Under the pieces are notes generated by a model, which ran no database searches, was not told the origin of the DNA, and saw nothing but the letters and a program-made list of their open reading frames with translations. DNA of 38,909 nt, taken from the NCBI GenBank assembly GCA_024642205.1, contig JAHEBQ010000061.1, positions 1 to 38,909 on the forward strand, in the 5' to 3' direction. Of the stretch, positions 34,802-38,909 are shown in pieces. Origin of the DNA: Planctomycetaceae bacterium (GTDB lineage Bacteria; Planctomycetota; Planctomycetia; Pirellulales; Pirellulaceae). Each line of letters opens with the position of its first letter. Within the stretch, counting starts at the first letter, position 1. A program made the translations under genes and the position numbers.

Positions 34802-35464
34802 ATGCGGTTCCAGAAAATGATTTGTCCGGCTGCGTTTTTGCTCGTAGCCGTTGTAGTGTTTGAGTGCCCTGAAAGTATCGGACAGGTACTTCACCCTATT
34901 CAATTGCCGCCACAGAGCCGTGAAACGGATACGTCGCACGAGTTTGGCAACGGATTGGATCCGTCAGATTCCTCGAGACAGGAAGAAGCCGAACCATTCA
35001 AGCTTTCCTCGCGATTCCATCTGCAAAAAGGTACCAAGACGGGCTATCTGATTGTCAAAATTGAATTGCCCGAAGGCAGCTATATCTACTCTCTGACCCA
35101 ACCGGCTCCTTTGCGACCGTCCAAGATTAAGGCCACCAAGTCGAATCAATTTCACATGAACGGGTCCTTTACCCCCGACACGCCACCGATCGTGGTCGAA
35201 AAAGACCCGATCTTTGAACAACGTCTGGAAAAACACCTGAATGTCGTCCAGTTTTTTACGTCGGTCGATATTGCACCAGGTGTCTCACCGGAATCATTGG
35301 AAGCCGAACTGGTCTTCAGCGGCCAGGTTTGCAATGAAGAAGGATACTGCGTGCCAGTTTTTGGTGCCAAAACAAAAGGCAAGTTTGCTGGCTATTATGA
35401 ACGAACCGCCGAAAAGCGAACGAACTCACAGACCGAATCGTCGTTTGGTAATCAACCTCGCTGA
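34802..35464 (+). CDS. Secreted stand-alone DsbD N-terminal (nDsbD-like) domain protein
   Basis: A 220-residue exported protein. The ATG at 34802 follows AAGGA. A signal peptide covers about residues 1-28. The rest resembles the periplasmic alpha domain of DsbD: the redox motif Cys-X5-Cys occurs in SGQVCNEEGYCVP, equivalent to Cys103/Cys109 of E. coli nDsbD, preceded by family-like strands (YLIVKIELPEGSYIYSL). It lacks the membrane and thioredoxin domains. It precedes the large dsbD gene on the same strand with a 267-bp gap. The two may form a functional pair in which this small protein receives electrons from the large one and passes them to periplasmic or outer targets; that is inference. 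The C-terminal 25 residues are polar and unstructured. Confidence 0.83.
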   Translation: MRFQKMICPAAFLLVAVVVFECPESIGQVLHPIQLPPQSRETDTSHEFGNGLDPSDSSRQEEAEPFKLSSRFHLQKGTKTGYLIVKIELPEGSYIYSLTQPAPLRPSKIKATKSNQFHMNGSFTPDTPPIVVEKDPIFEQRLEKHLNVVQFFTSVDIAPGVSPESLEAELVFSGQVCNEEGYCVPVFGAKTKGKFAGYYERTAEKRTNSQTESSFGNQPR

Positions 35465-35731
35465 ATCACCATTTTTTCCTTCCGTTCCAGCTCAGCGGCC
35501 CGGGCGATCATAATGGTTTTCGTTCATCGTAAGGAAAACTGGCATTCCGCCGTCAGCGACTGGGAAACTAGAGTGGATCTGCGAAATTTGCTATATTTCC
35601 CCTAACGCAGTTGTATGAATCCCCGTCAATTCAACGAATCAACACGTTGCCGATGGCCGGGTCAGCGAACCTGAATTCGCCGCGCCGACTTTTAGCCTCC
35701 GAAGCACGTTTGTTCTGGACGAAACATCCCG

Positions 35732-38359
35732 ATGAAGTTAATTCTGAAAACTAAATTACCTCTCGTTGCGGTAATGCTCACGGTTTTGGCGATCGGTCTC
35801 GCAAATACCAACGCGCAGGATCTCTTTCTGAAGGATCAATTCGGTGATCCCGGTATTATTTCTGACCACGATCCCGTGACGCTGTCTTCCGAATTCAAGA
35901 TCACAACCGGCAAGCGAACTGGCATTCTGGCGGTTACCGCTGAAATCGCACCCAACTGGCACGTTTTTTCGATGAAAAACACGAAGGGGCCAATCCCCTC
36001 GAAAATTAGCGTCGCCGAATCGAAAGACTACAAGCTGATTGGCAAATTTACCGCCGATCGAAAACCAGAACTCAAATCCGAAGCCGGTTTTGATGCACCT
36101 TGTGAAGAATTCGAAGGCACAGTGACCTGGTCGGCGCCGATCGAATTGGCGGAAACGGTCGACCCGAAAAACCTCGTGATTGAAATGGTCTACAACGGGC
36201 AGTCTTGTGTCACGAACGGCGGCTGCATTCCGTTGACACTCGACGTTGCCGGCAAGTTCGGAGGATTTGACGATCAATTGGTTGCCAAACCGGACTTTGT
36301 CCAGGCCCCCGTCAAAATAGAAACGTTTCAGCCCAAGGGGCTCCATGCAACGATCAAGGCCCGGATGGTTCGTGCTGCCGGAACTGACGAGCCGATTAGT
36401 CCAGGGGACGCGATCAAGCTGGAGATTACCGCAACTCCCGACACTTCTGACACATGGCATATCTATTCCTATTCGCTGGAAAAAACGCAGTACATGTCCA
36501 CCATCGTTGGGTTTACCGAAACCAACGGCTGGAAAGTCAAAGGTCCGACCGTTTCCGAAGCGCCCGAACAGGGTGAGGCCTTTGGCGTGGCGGCGTTTTA
36601 CCATCATCATCCGGTGACTTGGACGTTTGAGGTGAAGATCCCGGATTCCGCGGAGTCCGGTAAGTCTTATCCCTTCAAGGGTGCGATCGGGTTCCAGACA
36701 TGTACCGATAGCGGTTGCGATGCTCCCGCCGGCGTGACGTTTGAAGCCAACATCCCCATGGGTCGAGCCTCAATTATCCCGGTCAAATGGGAAAACAGCA
36801 CCTATGGAACGGCAAAAAAAGCTGACAAAGCCGAACTGATTGACAAAAATTCGGGAACCGATCCGTTACCGGTCGTACCTGCGCACCAATCCGACGAAGA
36901 TCCGCAAAATAAGGAATCAGCCTCTCCGGTCCTTGTTGAGGATACGCCCGAAGAGATCGAGGCGATGGCCCAACTCTACAATCCAGAGCAAAAAATCAAA
37001 TACCTGGTCAGTACCGAGATGGACGAGAACCCGGTTGGTTCTGGCGGGACAAGTTCACGCAACCAAACGACGTTTTGGACTGCGATATTTGGTGCCTTCG
37101 TCGGGGGAATGCTGTTGAACCTGATGCCGTGCGTTTTTCCGGTGCTGGGACTGAAAGTCATGGGGTTTGTGATGCAGGCCGGAAGCGATCCCGCCAAGAT
37201 CCGCAAACACGGTATCGCGTTTACTCTTGGATTGGTCGTTTCGATGTGGATTCTTGCGGGGATCATTTTGACGGTAAAGTTGGCGATGGGTCAGGACATC
37301 AATTGGGGTGCCCAAATGGGAAATCCTTATTTTGTTTGTGCCATCATCGTGTTGCTGTTTCTGCTTGGCTTGAACATGGCGGGCGTATTCGAAATCGGGA
37401 CATCACTGTCATCCGTTGGCGGAAAAGCTCAGCAAAAAAAGGGTTATTCCGGCTCGTTTCTTTCGGGGGTGCTGACCACGTTGATCGCCACGCCTTGCTC
37501 GGGCCCATTTCTTGGAGCGGCAATGAGCTACACGCTGGCCCAGTCGGCGTTCATTGCAATGTTCCTGTTCACGGTTTTTGCCTTGGGGATTTCAGCACCT
37601 TATCTAGTGCTTTCCTTTTTCCCCGCTTTGATTAACAAGCTTCCCAAGCCCGGTCCCTGGATGGAAACGTTCAAGGTCACGATGGCTTTTGCCTTGTTTG
37701 CAACCGTGGCATTCTTTATGCAGGCCTTCGGCGGACAAACCGGAGTCGGTGGGCTTTCCTGGCTGGCGATGGCGTTGGTCGTGATTGGATTGGCTGCCTA
37801 TTTTTACGGAAACTGGTCCGAGTCTTCTGTCAAACCATTCAAACGATGGACGTTTGGCCATATCATGCCGGCCTTGATCGCCGCCATCGGAGTTTGGATG
37901 TGTTACGATGCGGCAAACCAGGTGTCGATCGTCTCCCAGATCCACAATGTCGGCGGACTCGAATGGCAGAAGTGGAACCCCGGCAAGATCGAATATTCGC
38001 TGGCCAAAAAGAAGAAAATTATCTGGGTCGACTACACTGCTGACTGGTGAGGCACGTGTCAGTTTAACGAGGGGCGTGTCTTCTCGGACGCAGATGTTTT
38101 GGCCAAATTACGTGAACTGGATGTTGAGTTGGTGGTTGTCGACGACACATTGCGCGAGCAACGAATTGCCCGCGATCTGCTTCGTGTCGACCGCTCAATT
38201 ATCCCTGTGAACTTGATATATCCGCCAAACTACCCGGAAGAACCCTGCATCCTGCTGGAGGGATTAATCAGCCCAGGCGATGCACTCAAGGTTCTGGCTC
38301 GGATGGAACTGATTCAAAACGGATCGTCGGAGTCATTGGCCTCGTTGCCAACACCGTGA
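35732..38359 (+). CDS. dsbD: DsbD-like thiol:disulfide interchange protein with in-frame TGA, predicted selenoprotein
   Basis: Read through TGA at 38048-38050, this encodes 875 residues. Order: signal peptide (1-29); two nDsbD-like domains with Cys159/Cys165 (SCVTNGGC) and Cys324/Cys329 (TCTDSGC); a polar linker (360-440); the membrane domain from about 448 to 725 with the conserved Cys467 (LMPCVFPVLGLK) and Cys589 (TPCSGPF); and a C-terminal thioredoxin domain, VDYTADW-TGA-GTCQFNE, residues 764-875. The TGA, codon 773, stands at the nucleophilic Cys (E. coli Cys461); the second Cys is Cys776. A cis-Pro-like SIIPVNL follows. DsbD carries electrons from cytoplasmic thioredoxin to periplasmic disulfides. 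A SECIS-like stem-loop lies just downstream. A TGC/TGT error or a true nonsense mutation remains the alternative. Stopping at TGA would leave 772 residues without the reductase motif. Confidence 0.85.
38068..38086 (+). promoter_or_regulatory. Candidate bacterial SECIS stem-loop for TGA at 38048
   Basis: A 7-bp stem pairs 38068-38074 (CGAGGGG) with 38080-38086 (CTTCTCG), including two G-U pairs, around the loop CGTGT at 38075-38079. The loop starts 24 nt after the TGA and has G at its second position. Bacterial SECIS elements, bound by SelB, are described as stems 16-37 nt after UGA with a G among the first two loop bases. A competing fold pairs 38051-38057 with 38074-38080. Evidence is structural only, by eye. 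Confidence 0.6.
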
Positions 38360-38360
38360 G

Positions 38361-38909
38361 CTATTTGTTGTGAACCGTCACGCGTTGCTCGCCGGATTTC
38401 ACGGAACCAATGATCCAGTTTTCGTGACCGTGCTGCAAAAGCGTTCGCTGGATCGCGTCGGCATAATACGGACTGACAATCAACGCCAACCCGATCCCCA
38501 TATTGAACACGCGGAACATCTCTTCGGTCGCTACTTGACCAAGTTTCTGCAACCACTCAAACACTGGTGGTCGTTTCCAGGCCGTTCCATCTATGTCGAT
38601 TGCGATTCCCGGGGGTGTAATCCGCAGAATGTTTTCTTCCAGCCCGCCACCGGTGATGTGCGCAATTCCATGGACAACATTCTTGACTTTATAGCGACTG
38701 AGTACCTGACGAATGGCTTTGGTGTAAATCAGCGTTGGCTCAATTAACGTCTCTGCGACCGTCATGTCAGTCCCATCCACGAGTTGATCCGGGGTTTTTT
38801 TCCCGACTTCAAAGACGATTTTTCGGACCAGGCTGAAGCCATTGGAGTGAACACCGCTGGAAGCCACACCGATCACGACATCGTCGGTAGCAATCGAGCG
38901 ACCATCGAT
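38361..38909 (-). CDS. purM: Phosphoribosylformylglycinamidine cyclo-ligase (AIR synthetase), 5' end cut by window edge
   Basis: The frame is open from the window edge to the TAG at 38361-38363, giving 182 C-terminal residues; the N-terminal part with the ATP-binding region is outside. PurM makes aminoimidazole ribotide from FGAM with ATP, in purine synthesis. Family motifs seen: DDVVIGVASSGVHSNGFSLVRK, LIEPTLIYTKAI, HGIAHITGGGLEENI and FRVFNMGIGLALIV, all characteristic of AIR synthetase. The reading frame before the first internal GTG at 38876 continues the conserved block, which shows the gene is truncated by the edge and not short. Its stop is one base from the dsbD stop on the opposite strand, so the two genes are tightly convergent. 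Confidence 0.96.
   Translation of the reverse strand: MDGRSIATDDVVIGVASSGVHSNGFSLVRKIVFEVGKKTPDQLVDGTDMTVAETLIEPTLIYTKAIRQVLSRYKVKNVVHGIAHITGGGLEENILRITPPGIAIDIDGTAWKRPPVFEWLQKLGQVATEEMFRVFNMGIGLALIVSPYYADAIQRTLLQHGHENWIIGSVKSGEQRVTVHNK

Noticed and set aside
38048..38050. The TGA in dsbD taken as a true stop or pseudogene mutation
   Set aside because: The frame downstream is intact, thioredoxin-like and reaches to one base from the next gene; the TGA sits exactly on the catalytic Cys; a SECIS-like stem follows. Not fully excluded: a sequencing error of one base would restore Cys.
38048..38050. Genome-wide TGA reassignment (as in genetic codes 4 or 25)
   Set aside because: Many genes in this window end at TGA at the expected length, for example phoH, ybeY and the corC-like gene.

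Overview
The window looks like chromosomal DNA of a planctomycete, probably a marine Pirellulales-type organism. The lineage call rests on several genes together: two secreted sulfatases, a DUF1549/DUF1553 (PSCyt2/PSD1) gene paired with a Tat-signal DUF1501 gene, a pilin-like DUF1559 protein overlapping a small lipoprotein, a membrane Ser/Thr kinase, a short GGQ release-factor-like protein, and a Gram-negative lipid A pair (lpxD-lpxI). No phage, insertion sequence, CRISPR array, rRNA or tRNA was seen.

Layout. 1-2.5 kb: an edge-truncated zinc alcohol dehydrogenase and a sulfatase, both on the minus strand. 3-7.1 kb: an exported lactonase-type propeller, an ABC-F ATPase and a CopD-like membrane protein, all plus strand. 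7.7-12.9 kb: a plus-strand cluster phoH - 7TM-HD phosphohydrolase - ybeY - corC-like, linked to RNA/ribosome maintenance and nucleotide signalling. 13-18.7 kb, minus: a YgiQ-type radical SAM protein, the DUF1559/lipoprotein pair with a clear terminator, and a CE15 glucuronoyl esterase-like protein. 18.9-20.1 kb: a stand-alone AtuA C-terminal-like protein and a lone Hpt protein, with small tandem repeats nearby. 20.3-26 kb, minus: kinase - PhyH dioxygenase - aroB - second sulfatase. 26.2-27.8 kb: the GGQ protein and a second PhyH-like protein, convergent. 28.4-31.5 kb: the DUF1549/DUF1553-DUF1501 pair, closed by a strong terminator. 32.1-34.5 kb: lpxD-lpxI and a degenerate receiver. 34.8-38.4 kb: two DsbD-type redox genes. 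38.4 kb to the end: the C-terminal part of purM, minus strand.

The most striking observation is at 38048. The large dsbD-like gene has an in-frame TGA exactly where the first Cys of the thioredoxin-domain CXXC motif should be (Trp-TGA-Gly-Thr-Cys). The same frame then encodes the rest of a thioredoxin domain and ends one base before the convergent purM stop. A 7-bp stem with a 5-nt loop lies 24 nt downstream of the TGA, in the place and form expected for a bacterial SECIS element. I read this as a selenocysteine-containing DsbD of 875 residues. Ordinary annotation would cut it to a 772-residue protein lacking its reductase domain. Other genes in the window end in TGA, so the codon is not generally reassigned.

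Other points: a YbeY with two of its most conserved active-site residues replaced, a Cys-X-Ala-Ser-Arg sulfatase, an orphan hairpin terminator upstream of the DUF1549 gene, an orphan Hpt and a receiver lacking several switch residues, and a GGQ protein with an unfamiliar C-terminal region.
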